Notes under the pieces: model-generated
Seen by the model: the letters and a program-made list of their open reading frames with translations, nothing else
Told to the model about the DNA's origin: nothing
Databases searched by the model: none
Shown here: in pieces, positions 57,228 to 64,000 of the stretch
Layout of the letters: each line of letters opens with the position of its first letter
Position numbering within the stretch: the first letter of the stretch is position 1
Position numbers and translations under genes: made by a program
Origin: JALHUB01 sp963719465
GTDB taxonomy: Bacteria > Chloroflexota > Dehalococcoidia > DSTF01 > JALHUB01
DNA: 64,000 nt
Direction of reading: 5' to 3'
NCBI GenBank assembly: GCA_963719465.1
Contig: OY970386.1
Span: 1,116,001 to 1,180,000, forward strand

Positions 57228-58160
57228 TTAGACCGCTGGCGCCAGTTGCGTGGCGCTCACCGTTACGGCCGTTCGTCTCACCAGTGCGGCATACTCCGGG
57301 CCCGCCTCGAAGCCGCGCTTCTGAAGCGCATGGCTCAGGTTGGCGCCGGAACTTGGAACCAGCGTCAGGGCCTGTCGCCTGCCGAAGCTCTCCAGCGCCG
57401 CGTCAAGTATCGCTTCGTGCTGGGGCTCCGACGGCCGCACGAGGAGGTCGAAGTGAACGCTGTCCTCGCGACTCGCCGAGCGCAGCCAGGCCACCAGTTG
57501 TCCCTGCCGGTGCGCCACCCGCTGCGAGATCCGCCCCGTCAACCAGCTTCGCTCCTGCGACGCCCGCCATTCGCTGAACGTCGCCGCCTCCGCGCGCCGC
57601 GCCGCCTCCGGGATCGATGCCAGGTACAGTTCGTAGAGCGAAAACGCGTCGGCTCGCACGGCCTTCCGGAACGGAGGCAGGTCTTCGTGGTTGTGAATCA
57701 GCGTGGTCGGCGCCGAAGCAGAGAGCAGCATCTCCCGCTGGTACTCGATGAAGCCGAGCCGATTGGCCATCGGAAGGACCTGGCTGTCGACGGAGAGCCT
57801 GAGGAAGACTTTTTCAACACCGCAACGCGCCGCTTCTTTCAGCGACTGCTCCAGCAGCCCCATGCACACCGAGTCGTCGTCCTCGGCGGCGTTTATCACG
57901 CAGTCCAGTTCCCAGGCGCAGGTCGTCCCCCGCCGTCGAGCCGAAACGAGGCCGCGCAGGGTCGCGCCCTTGATGCTGATCCAGGTGTGGCAGCCGGTGG
58001 CGAAGGAGAACCACTGCTCCAGCGCCCGCTCCAGCGGATGCGGCGCCGCGTCGCTCCGGCCGATGCGCTCTCGCGTCTTCGCCTCGTTCGGGAAGACCCG
58101 CCCGTCGAACGAAACGAGCGCCACCAGGTCCGTCGGTCGCACCGCTCTTGCCGATGTCAT
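57228..58160 (-). CDS. GNAT-like protein
   Basis: A 310-aa protein with two regions resembling GNAT acetyltransferase folds: KVFLRLSVDSQVLPMANRLGFIEYQREM in the first half and RRQALTLVPSSGANLSHALQKRGFEAG in the second. Its start codon overlaps the pdxT stop (ATGA), so it is translationally coupled to vitamin B6 synthesis. The substrate is unknown. The frame extends far upstream inside pdxT in another frame; the ATG at 58160 is the coupled one. Confidence 0.7.
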   Translation of the reverse strand: MTSARAVRPTDLVALVSFDGRVFPNEAKTRERIGRSDAAPHPLERALEQWFSFATGCHTWISIKGATLRGLVSARRRGTTCAWELDCVINAAEDDDSVCMGLLEQSLKEAARCGVEKVFLRLSVDSQVLPMANRLGFIEYQREMLLSASAPTTLIHNHEDLPPFRKAVRADAFSLYELYLASIPEAARRAEAATFSEWRASQERSWLTGRISQRVAHRQGQLVAWLRSASREDSVHFDLLVRPSEPQHEAILDAALESFGRRQALTLVPSSGANLSHALQKRGFEAGPEYAALVRRTAVTVSATQLAPAV

Positions 58161-58771
58161 GGCGTCGTCGACACCCTCTCCCTTTGCGCTGCCTTGCGTC
58201 CGGCCGTCGCCACGATCTCTAGGAAATAACGGTGAAAACGCAGGTCCGCCGTGAGCTCGGGATGAAACGCCGTGCCGAGGACGCTGCCCTGCTGGACCGC
58301 GACGACCCTGTTTTCGAGCTGGCCCAAACACCTCACGTCCGGGCCGACCTCCGTCACGACCGGCGGCCGGATGAAGATAGCCCGGAAGGGCGTTTCGCCC
58401 AGCGCCCGAACGTCGATGTCCGCTTCGTAACTGTCGACCTGCCGTCCCCAACCGTTCCGCTCGACGACGATGTCCAGCGCCCCGAACGTCGGGTAGGCCA
58501 GCTCCGTCGCCTGCCGCGCAAGCACGATCATTCCCGCGCACGTCCCCCATACTGGAAAGCCGCCGGCCAGCATCCGGCTCAGCGGCTTGAACAGCCCGTA
58601 TTCCTGTAGAAGGTGCGAAATCGTCGTGCTCTCGCCGCCCGGAATCACAAGCCCGTCGAGGCCGGCCAGCTCTTCCGGCCGCCTGACCTCGCGGGCGGGC
58701 ACGTCCAGCCGGCGGAACGCTTGGAGATGTTCTGCGAAAGACCCCTGGAGGGCCAGCACGCCGACGCGCAT
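58157..58771 (-). CDS. pdxT: Pyridoxal 5'-phosphate synthase glutaminase subunit PdxT
   Basis: Class I amidotransferase, about 204 aa. MRVGVLALQGSFAEH starts the protein, GGESTTI is the oxyanion region, and VWGTCAGM holds the nucleophile Cys. FHPELT has the His-Glu pair. It feeds ammonia to PdxS in the de novo PLP pathway. Starts 16 nt after pdxS. Confidence 0.94.
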   Translation of the reverse strand: MRVGVLALQGSFAEHLQAFRRLDVPAREVRRPEELAGLDGLVIPGGESTTISHLLQEYGLFKPLSRMLAGGFPVWGTCAGMIVLARQATELAYPTFGALDIVVERNGWGRQVDSYEADIDVRALGETPFRAIFIRPPVVTEVGPDVRCLGQLENRVVAVQQGSVLGTAFHPELTADLRFHRYFLEIVATAGRKAAQRERVSTTP

Positions 58772-58787
58772 CATCCCTGCCTGCAAA

Positions 58788-59675
58788 CTACCAGCCCCTG
58801 GCGGCGAGGAGCTCCTTTTCCGGAATGTCGCCTATTTCGATGCCCGCCATCGCTTCGCCAAGCCCCTTGGAGACCTCGGCGATGATCTTCGGGTCGTTGT
58901 AGTGAGTCACAGCCTTCACAATCGCCGCCGCGCGCTTCGCCGGGTCCTCTGACTTGAAGATGCCGGACCCCACGAACACACCGTCCGCGCCCAGGTGCAT
59001 CATCAAAGCGGCATCGGCGGGAGTGGCCACGCCGCCGGCTGCGAAGTTCACTACCGGCAGGACGCCCGTCTCGTTTATCCCCTTGACCAGGTCGTACGGG
59101 GCCGCGAGTCTCTTCGCCTCGGCCATCAGCTCGTCCACGGGCAGGCCCTTGATTCGCCGGATGCCATCCGTCACCGCCCGCATGTGCCGCACCGCCTCGA
59201 CGATATTGCCCGTTCCCGCCTCGCCCTTGGTGCGTATCATCGCAGCGCCCTCGCCGATGCGGCGCAGCGCCTCGCCGAGATCGCGGCAGCCGCAGACGAA
59301 GGGTACGGTGAATTCGTGCTTGTTCACATGGTTTGATTCGTCCGCCGGCGTCAGCACCTCGGACTCATCGATGTAGTCGACGCCCAGCGCCTCCAGCACC
59401 CGCGCCTCCACGAAATGGCCGATCCGGCACTTCGCCATCACGGGAATGGTGACGGCGGCAATGATCCGTTCGACGACCGAAGGGTCCGCCATCCGCGCCA
59501 CGCCGCCTTCCGCCCGAATGTCGGCCGGCACGCGCTCCAGCGCCATCACCGCGCAGGCGCCCGCGTCTTCGGCGATCTTGGCCTGCTCCGGCGTCACCAC
59601 GTCCATAATCACGCCGCCCTTCAGCATCTGGGCCAGGCCCTTCTTCACCGTCCACGTGCCCTTGGTTTCGGCCAT
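58788..59675 (-). CDS. pdxS: Pyridoxal 5'-phosphate synthase subunit PdxS
   Basis: The (beta/alpha)8 PLP-forming lyase, 295 aa. GGVIMDVV and VMALERVPADIRAEGGVARMADP are near the start, IGHFVEARVLEALGVDYIDESEVLTPAD near the middle, and PVVNFAAGGVATPADAAL near the end. The catalytic lysine of KAK-type segments appears in EAMAGI-region context and VMAKCRIGH. Intact and complete. Confidence 0.97.
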   Translation of the reverse strand: MAETKGTWTVKKGLAQMLKGGVIMDVVTPEQAKIAEDAGACAVMALERVPADIRAEGGVARMADPSVVERIIAAVTIPVMAKCRIGHFVEARVLEALGVDYIDESEVLTPADESNHVNKHEFTVPFVCGCRDLGEALRRIGEGAAMIRTKGEAGTGNIVEAVRHMRAVTDGIRRIKGLPVDELMAEAKRLAAPYDLVKGINETGVLPVVNFAAGGVATPADAALMMHLGADGVFVGSGIFKSEDPAKRAAAIVKAVTHYNDPKIIAEVSKGLGEAMAGIEIGDIPEKELLAARGW

Positions 59676-59716
59676 ACTTAATTAACCCCCTGGTCAGCAG
59701 GACGTGCTACGCCTGA

Positions 59717-59746
59717 ATTGTACTACTGGGATCAATAGCGACGCAA
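59717..59746 (-). promoter_or_regulatory. pdxS-pdxT promoter
   Basis: Minus-strand TTGCGT (59741-59746), an 18-nt spacer and TACAAT (59717-59722). Confidence 0.6.
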
Positions 59747-59810
59747 CTTGGAATGATAGTGCGCACACGCGCAAACAGAATCCGAACCGGCGAATCGACG
59801 CGGTCTTCGT

Positions 59811-59840
59811 TTGACCGCTGGCAGCCCCTGCGTCTACAAT
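59811..59840 (+). promoter_or_regulatory. pheA promoter
   Basis: TTGACC (59811-59816), an 18-nt spacer and TACAAT (59835-59840), about 50 nt before the pheA start. Confidence 0.7.
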
Positions 59841-59890
59841 CATTGTCCGACCGTCGGGCAGTCGTATCCGCAGAGCAACAAAGGACCGCC

Positions 59891-60730
59891 ATGACCAAAC
59901 GCGTCGCCTACCTGGGCCCCGCCGGCACGTTCAGCGAACAGGCCGCATTTCTCCACGACTCGCAGGCGCAGCTCGTCCCCTTCGCCACGGTCGCCGCAGT
60001 TGCGACAGCGGTTGCCTCGGGCATGGCCGACGAAGGCGTCATGGCAGTCGAAAACAGCCTGGAAGGCTCCGTCACCGACACCCTCGACATGCTGATCCAC
60101 GACTCGGCCCTCCTCATCAAGCGCGAGCTCGTCCTGCCGATCGAGCACTGCCTGCTCGCGAAGGCCGGGCTGGCCTCCGAACAAATCGAGGTCATCTACT
60201 CGCATCCCCAGGTACTCGGTCAGTGCCGCCGCTTCCTCGAGCGCTGCTTCCCGAAGGCTGCCGTTGAAGCATCCCTTTCGACGACCGAGGCCGTGGAGCA
60301 GATGCTGCAGCGCGACGGCAGCGCCGCAATCGCCGGCGTCCGCGCGGCCGAGCTCTACGGCGTCCAGATCATCGCCCGCGGCATTCAGGACAACCAGAAC
60401 AACGAGACGCGCTTCGTTGTCGTCGCCGCCCAGGACGCTCCTCCCACCGGGAACGACAAGACCTCCTTCGCCTTTTCCGTCGCCCAGGACCGGCCCGGCA
60501 GCCTCGTCGACGCCCTGCACGAGTTCTCGCAACGCCAGATCAACCTCACGAAGATCGAATCGCGGCCCACGAAGCAGGAGCTTGGCCGCTACGTCTTTCT
60601 GGTCGATCTGGAAGGCCATCGCAACGACGCAAAGGTCGCCGAGGCGCTGGAGAAGGTGAAAGCGCAGGCTTACTTCTTCAAGGTGTTCGGCTCCTACCCC
60701 CGCTTCGACGCCGCGGAAGCCTCTCGCTAG
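59891..60730 (+). CDS. pheA: Prephenate dehydratase
   Basis: Converts prephenate to phenylpyruvate for phenylalanine, 279 aa. The N-terminal PDT domain has VAYLGPAGTFSEQAA and NETRFVVV (the TRF motif); the C-terminal ACT domain carries ESRPTKQELG (the ESRP motif) for phenylalanine feedback. No chorismate mutase domain is fused. The ATG at 59891 begins the fold; upstream frame is not used. Confidence 0.93.
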   Translation: MTKRVAYLGPAGTFSEQAAFLHDSQAQLVPFATVAAVATAVASGMADEGVMAVENSLEGSVTDTLDMLIHDSALLIKRELVLPIEHCLLAKAGLASEQIEVIYSHPQVLGQCRRFLERCFPKAAVEASLSTTEAVEQMLQRDGSAAIAGVRAAELYGVQIIARGIQDNQNNETRFVVVAAQDAPPTGNDKTSFAFSVAQDRPGSLVDALHEFSQRQINLTKIESRPTKQELGRYVFLVDLEGHRNDAKVAEALEKVKAQAYFFKVFGSYPRFDAAEASR

Positions 60731-60745
60731 CGCCAAGGAGGCACG

Positions 60746-61555
60746 ATGCCCGAGTTGGCAGACCTCCAGGCGAAGCTGACTTTCCTCAACGGGCGCTTGC
60801 CCGGCCTTCGCATCGAAGACGTGCAGCTGCCAATAGCCTTCATCGTCCGCATGCCCAAAGACGATTTCGTCGCTGCCATGGTCGGAGACCTATTCAGCCA
60901 GACCTCGCGCCGTGGGAAGTTCCTTCTCGTCCGCCTTGAGAGCGGCCGTGTACTCGCTGTCAACTCCATGCTCGCCGGCCGCATGCAGTGGTGCCTGCCG
61001 GAAGACAAGCGCGCCCATCGAACGTGCGTAATCTGGTCGCTCAGCGATGGCCACGAGCTGCGCTACGTGGACTTCCGCCTGATGGGGCGGATCTACCTCG
61101 TCGACGAAAGCAAACTGGACAGCATCCCGCAGCTCGCGGAGCTGGGACCGGACGCGGACTCGCCGGAGCTGACCGAGCAGCTATTCGTCGAGCGGCTGAA
61201 GCACTACAGCGGCCAGATAAAGAACATCCTGACCAACCAGAAGTTCATCGCCGGCATCGGCAACGCCTACTCCGACGAGATCCTCTTCGCCGCCAGGCTC
61301 AACCCCTTCCGAAAGCGCCCCACCCTCAGCGACGACGAGATGAGCGCCCTCTACCGGGCGAAATGCAACGTCTTCGCCTGGGCCTTCCCGATCGTGGAGG
61401 CGGCGATGCAGGACGACATTCCTCTGGAGGAAGTTCGCGACTTCATGCGCGTGCACCGACGCGGCGGCCGGCCCTGTCCGAACTGCGGCAACCCCATCAC
61501 CAACATCACGTCCGGCAATCGCGTCATGAGCTACTGCCGTCACTGCCAGGTCTAG
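60746..61555 (+). CDS. Fpg/Nei-family DNA glycosylase
   Basis: A 269-aa base-excision glycosylase/AP-lyase-like protein. Pro2-Glu3 of the family are kept in MPELADLQ, though the usual PEVE that follows is not. A beta-hairpin Lys lies in RRGKFLL, the H2TH region has FIAGIGNAYSDEILFAA, and a Cys4 zinc finger ends the protein (CPNC...CRHC). The finger arginine position reads GNRVMS. GGAGG precedes the ATG, 15 nt after pheA. Confidence 0.85.
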   Translation: MPELADLQAKLTFLNGRLPGLRIEDVQLPIAFIVRMPKDDFVAAMVGDLFSQTSRRGKFLLVRLESGRVLAVNSMLAGRMQWCLPEDKRAHRTCVIWSLSDGHELRYVDFRLMGRIYLVDESKLDSIPQLAELGPDADSPELTEQLFVERLKHYSGQIKNILTNQKFIAGIGNAYSDEILFAARLNPFRKRPTLSDDEMSALYRAKCNVFAWAFPIVEAAMQDDIPLEEVRDFMRVHRRGGRPCPNCGNPITNITSGNRVMSYCRHCQV

Positions 61556-61580
61556 CCGCCCGCATTCGGACAGCAACAGA

Positions 61581-61600
61581 CGGCCCGTTCGGCCGCCTTT
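61581..61600 (+). terminator. Weak terminator after the glycosylase
   Basis: CGGCC (61581-61585) pairs with GGCCG (61591-61595) followed by CCTTT. It is short and the T-tract is poor. Confidence 0.3.
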
Positions 61601-61626
61601 CCTCGATTTCCCGTCTGAAATCGCCT

Positions 61627-62163
61627 CTAGGAGAAACCGTTCGGCACTTCCCAGCCGGGAATGAACTTCTGCCATTCGACCTGGCGTTCAAGGTGGTCGT
61701 AGAAAAGGTAGTATGCGGTCGCCGGCGGGCGAGTTGGTTGCTTGAGGAGCCGCATCCGTGTTTCACCGGGCATCTTCCCTGCCTTCCGGTGATTGCAGGG
61801 CTTGCACGCCGATACCAGGTTGTCCCAGGTGTGCGTGCCGCCCTTATTCCGCGGAATAACATGGTCGAGCGTCAGGTCATGGCTGCGCCTGCCGCAGTAC
61901 TGGCAGGTGTAGTGGTCGCGACTGAAGATCTCCTTGCGCGTCAGGCGCATCTGCGGTCGAGGGCGGCGAATCAGGTAGACGAGCCGGATCACCGACGGCA
62001 GCGAAAAGCGGTGACTGGGGCTCCGAAGTTCTCCGGCATGATGCTCCAGCACCTCCGCCTTGCCCCGGTCCACCAGCACAAAAGCGCGGCGCGCGGCGCA
62101 AACGTTCAGGGGCTCGTAGTTCTGATTGAGAACCAGTACCGGAGAGTTAACCATTCCAGTCAT
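61627..62163 (-). CDS. HNH endonuclease
   Basis: About 178 aa. An N-terminal region (VLVLNQNYEPLNVCAARRAFVLV) is characteristic of the stand-alone bacterial HNH group. The nuclease motif is LTLDHVIPRNKGGTHTWDNLVSACKPCNHRKAGK with a Cys4 zinc site (CQYC ... CKPC). The start is ambiguous: ATG 62163 or 62154; an upstream ATG at 62193 has no ribosome site. It is convergent with the glycosylase. Confidence 0.85.
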   Translation of the reverse strand: MTGMVNSPVLVLNQNYEPLNVCAARRAFVLVDRGKAEVLEHHAGELRSPSHRFSLPSVIRLVYLIRRPRPQMRLTRKEIFSRDHYTCQYCGRRSHDLTLDHVIPRNKGGTHTWDNLVSACKPCNHRKAGKMPGETRMRLLKQPTRPPATAYYLFYDHLERQVEWQKFIPGWEVPNGFS

Positions 62164-62198
62164 CACGACGCTCTGTGATATGAATGATAGCAAAACGC

Positions 62199-62235
62199 TT
62201 TAGGCCCAGGCAATAATCTGTCAGCTCGGCCTAAA
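62199..62235 (-). terminator. Hairpin at the end of cvpA
   Basis: TTTAGGCC (62199-62206) and GGCCTAAA (62228-62235) form a perfect 8-bp stem overlapping the cvpA stop. On the minus strand TTTT follows after 4 nt. The 21-nt loop is long for a terminator. Confidence 0.35.
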
Positions 62236-62725
62236 AGGCATTGACGGCGGTCTTGAACTCGGAGGGCAGGATTCGTAACAGGAGGGGGACGCCGTTAAGG
62301 AACATCGGCCCCAGCGCTGAGTCGTGAATCGTGTCCTTCAATCCGAAAGCGGGGAACGTAACGAAGACGATGAGCAGGAGTTCGGCGACGGCCAGGCCCT
62401 TTATGAGGCCGAACAGAGCTCCCAGGAGGTGGTCGAAAGTGCCCAGCATAAGCAGCGACGCCGTCTGCTTCAGCAGCATCCCGGCGAGCTGACCGGCCAG
62501 GAAGCAGGCGCCAAAGATCGTCAGGAAGGCAACAATGTTTGCCGCATTGTCATTGTCGACCGCGAGCTTGATGTCGCTTGCCAGGTCCTTGTAGAAGATG
62601 CCCGCCAGAACGATGCCCAGTGCAACGCCCACCATCGTCACGATCTCTCGGATGATGCCCGCGGAGAACGCCGAGAACGTGAACCAGACAAGGACGACGA
62701 TTATGACGATGTCAACCCAGTTCAT
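62231..62725 (-). CDS. CvpA family membrane protein
   Basis: A 164-aa inner-membrane protein with four predicted helices. It opens NWVDIVIIVVLVWFTFSAFSAGIIREI and has the family FDHLLGALFGLIKGLAVAELLL. CvpA in E. coli is tied to colicin V production and envelope stress; the molecular role is not settled. Confidence 0.85.
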   Translation of the reverse strand: MNWVDIVIIVVLVWFTFSAFSAGIIREIVTMVGVALGIVLAGIFYKDLASDIKLAVDNDNAANIVAFLTIFGACFLAGQLAGMLLKQTASLLMLGTFDHLLGALFGLIKGLAVAELLLIVFVTFPAFGLKDTIHDSALGPMFLNGVPLLLRILPSEFKTAVNAF

Positions 62726-62954
62726 CCGCAGCCCCCGCGTTGCAACCGTTCATCAGCGCGAATCGGTCCGGCTTTTCGACACCGCAACCTTACGACTCGC
62801 CGATGCCCTCGTCAAGCCGTGATTATCTCTCCATCGAGGCACTGCCGCCGGCGGGGCCTCCTCCTGCCATGTCTCCTGCGCGAGCTCCGCGGAACGTGCG
62901 ACAATCGCGCTCTGGGTGCGCTCCTCGCTTCGCTCGTCGCGCCTATCCCCAACA

Positions 62955-63617
62955 CTAGCCTGCGCTGCCGGCCTTCTCCGACGCCCGCTTCCAGTACAAA
63001 ACGAATAGCGGCGCCATCGCCAGCGCCCCGAACGCAAAGCCGCCGACCACGTCGCTCGGCCAATGAGCCCCCACGTAGACGCGGGCCAGTCCCGTCAAAA
63101 TGATCATCGTCACGCAGGCCGTGCGGAACAGCAGTCGCAGCCGTCGTTCGACGATGAGCGCCCCCGCCAGCACAAAGAGCGTCCCGTACAGCACGAACGC
63201 CGTCGTCGCGTGCCCGCTCGGGAAGCTGAACCCGGAGACGTGGTCGCGCACCTGTACCAGCGCCGCCGATGGCCGCGGCCGCGCGACTGCCTGCACAAGC
63301 GCCTGTCTTAGCGCTCTAGGAATGAACGACGCGAGCAGCAGCAGCGACCCCCGTGGCTTCCTGAGCAAGAGGAGCGCGACGGCAAAGGCCAGCGTAATGA
63401 CGACCGCGCCCACAGTATCGCCGGCGTTATTGGCGAACGCCGCCGCCGCGCCGAAGTGGAAATCGTCGAAATCTTGCACGCGATGCGCCAGCCAGAGGTC
63501 GCCCGGAAAGCGGTCGTAGGCCGCCGCAAGACCGCACATCACGCCGAATGCCGCGACGCCCCCTAGCCAGGCGACCCAGAACGCGCCCCGATTCGCGATC
63601 TGCTTCCGTTGCTGCAT
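62955..63617 (-). CDS. PAP2 superfamily phosphatase
   Basis: A 220-aa polytopic lipid phosphatase of the PAP2/BacA-independent type. The three motifs are present: ARPRPSAA for motif 1, FPSGHATTAF for motif 2 (catalytic His), and RVYVGAHWPSDVVGG for motif 3. Such enzymes dephosphorylate undecaprenyl pyrophosphate or phosphatidic acid; the substrate is not shown. It is a classical PAP2, distinct from the PAP2_3 pair at 36.6-38.4 kb. Confidence 0.88.
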   Translation of the reverse strand: MQQRKQIANRGAFWVAWLGGVAAFGVMCGLAAAYDRFPGDLWLAHRVQDFDDFHFGAAAAFANNAGDTVGAVVITLAFAVALLLLRKPRGSLLLLASFIPRALRQALVQAVARPRPSAALVQVRDHVSGFSFPSGHATTAFVLYGTLFVLAGALIVERRLRLLFRTACVTMIILTGLARVYVGAHWPSDVVGGFAFGALAMAPLFVLYWKRASEKAGSAG

Positions 63618-63661
63618 GCGGTCCCATTATGAGGGCCCATCAGTCCGCGGCCAATCCAGCC

Positions 63662-63691
63662 TTGACAGCTCTTCCGAACGCTACCTACAAT
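63662..63691 (+). promoter_or_regulatory. Promoter of the edge PNPOx-like gene
   Basis: TTGACA (63662-63667), an 18-nt spacer and TACAAT (63686-63691), about 55 nt before the start codon. Confidence 0.75.
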
Positions 63692-63747
63692 CGACTCTGG
63701 GCCCCCGAGCGGGCCTCCAGCATCTTTCGATTAGAAAAGGCGGCAAC

Positions 63748-64000
63748 ATGCGGCTCGAAGAAGAAGAGTTGCGGAAAACGGTCCGCAACGTCCTCGATGG
63801 GTCCACCCTCGCGGCGCTCGCCAGCGCGTCCGGCGGCGACCTGCGCAACGGCCTCGTCCCCTTCGCCTGCGACGACGACTTCAGCGTCTTCATAAGCCTC
63901 CAGCCCAACAACGTCCGCTGTCTCCAGCTCGGCTTCCATCCGAGCGTCTCGCTCCTCGTCCTCGCCGAGATAGACGGCGAGACCAGAGAGGTCGAGATAA
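63748..64000 (+). CDS. Pyridoxamine 5'-phosphate oxidase-like protein (5' part)
   Basis: The first 84 codons of a gene cut by the window end. The pattern LRKTVRNVLDGSTLAALAS...LVPFACDDDFSVFISL fits the start of a split-barrel flavin-binding PNPOx-like fold (TLAT...G.P....VPF..DDD..). The rest, and so the substrate, lies outside. ATG 63748 has a strong promoter upstream. Confidence 0.6.
   Translation, partial: MRLEEEELRKTVRNVLDGSTLAALASASGGDLRNGLVPFACDDDFSVFISLQPNNVRCLQLGFHPSVSLLVLAEIDGETREVEI

Overview
The window is high-G+C chromosomal DNA from an uncultured-type bacterium. It is densely packed, with many 4-nt ATGA overlaps between cotranscribed genes. The gene set points to Chloroflexota, probably a Dehalococcoidia-like lineage: a GatD/MurT pair, a SpoIIIAA-like R3H ATPase beside tmk, PdxS/PdxT, type III pantothenate kinase beside CoaBC, a CsoR-regulated copper ATPase and a Cheo-type LexA box. 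This placement is an inference from gene content. No rRNA, tRNA, CRISPR array, insertion sequence or prophage was seen.

Layout. 0.1-7.6 kb: a CysM-type cysteine synthase with a Mec-like JAMM peptidase, a giant seven-GAF/GGDEF/HD-GYP protein, and a patatin. 7.6-12.4 kb (minus): EamA transporter, Lgt, an M23 lipoprotein and the GatD/MurT cell-wall amidation pair. 12.4-15.5 kb (minus): CopA, CsoR with its operator and promoter, and a TatA with a zinc-ribbon tail. 15.6-18.7 kb (minus): YchF, CoaBC and CoaX. 19.2-22.7 kb (plus): DnaA, a candidate origin with one perfect DnaA box, Obg and NadD. 22.7-27 kb (minus): an F420/NADPH-type oxidoreductase, a beta-propeller lipoprotein and GyrB. 27-30 kb (plus): IlvE, a PH-domain membrane protein and an exonuclease-BRCT protein. 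30-34 kb (minus): phosphate (Pit/DUF47) and ammonium (AmtB/PII) uptake. 34-40 kb: TrmO-like, GYD, PepA, two tandem PAP2-like proteins, a P-loop kinase and DegV. 40-45.5 kb: RpsO, PNPase, DapB, HolA and LexA. 45.6-54 kb: a signalling and regulation block (PIG-L deacetylase, hybrid histidine kinase, FliA-like sigma, CsrA, NarL-type regulator, small zinc-binding proteins, DUF3870-like protein, c-di-AMP riboswitch). 54-64 kb: SDR, Tmk, R3H ATPase, PdxT/PdxS, PheA, an Fpg-like glycosylase, HNH, CvpA, PAP2, and a truncated PNPOx-like gene at the edge.

The two most notable observations follow. (1) A clear ydaO-type (c-di-AMP) riboswitch with its own promoter heads a one-gene transcription unit, closed by a terminator, that encodes only a 69-residue zinc-ribbon protein. 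(2) Five genes, four of them housekeeping, are frame-broken. Four of the five breaks are the same event, an extra T turning coding-strand GTC into GTTC. This looks like a context-specific sequencing error, though it formally resembles a recurrent +1 site. Other oddities are a GAF array ending in an HD-GYP domain with HD changed to HN, a DnaA Walker A lacking its first glycine, and an SDR lacking the Tyr/Lys pair.
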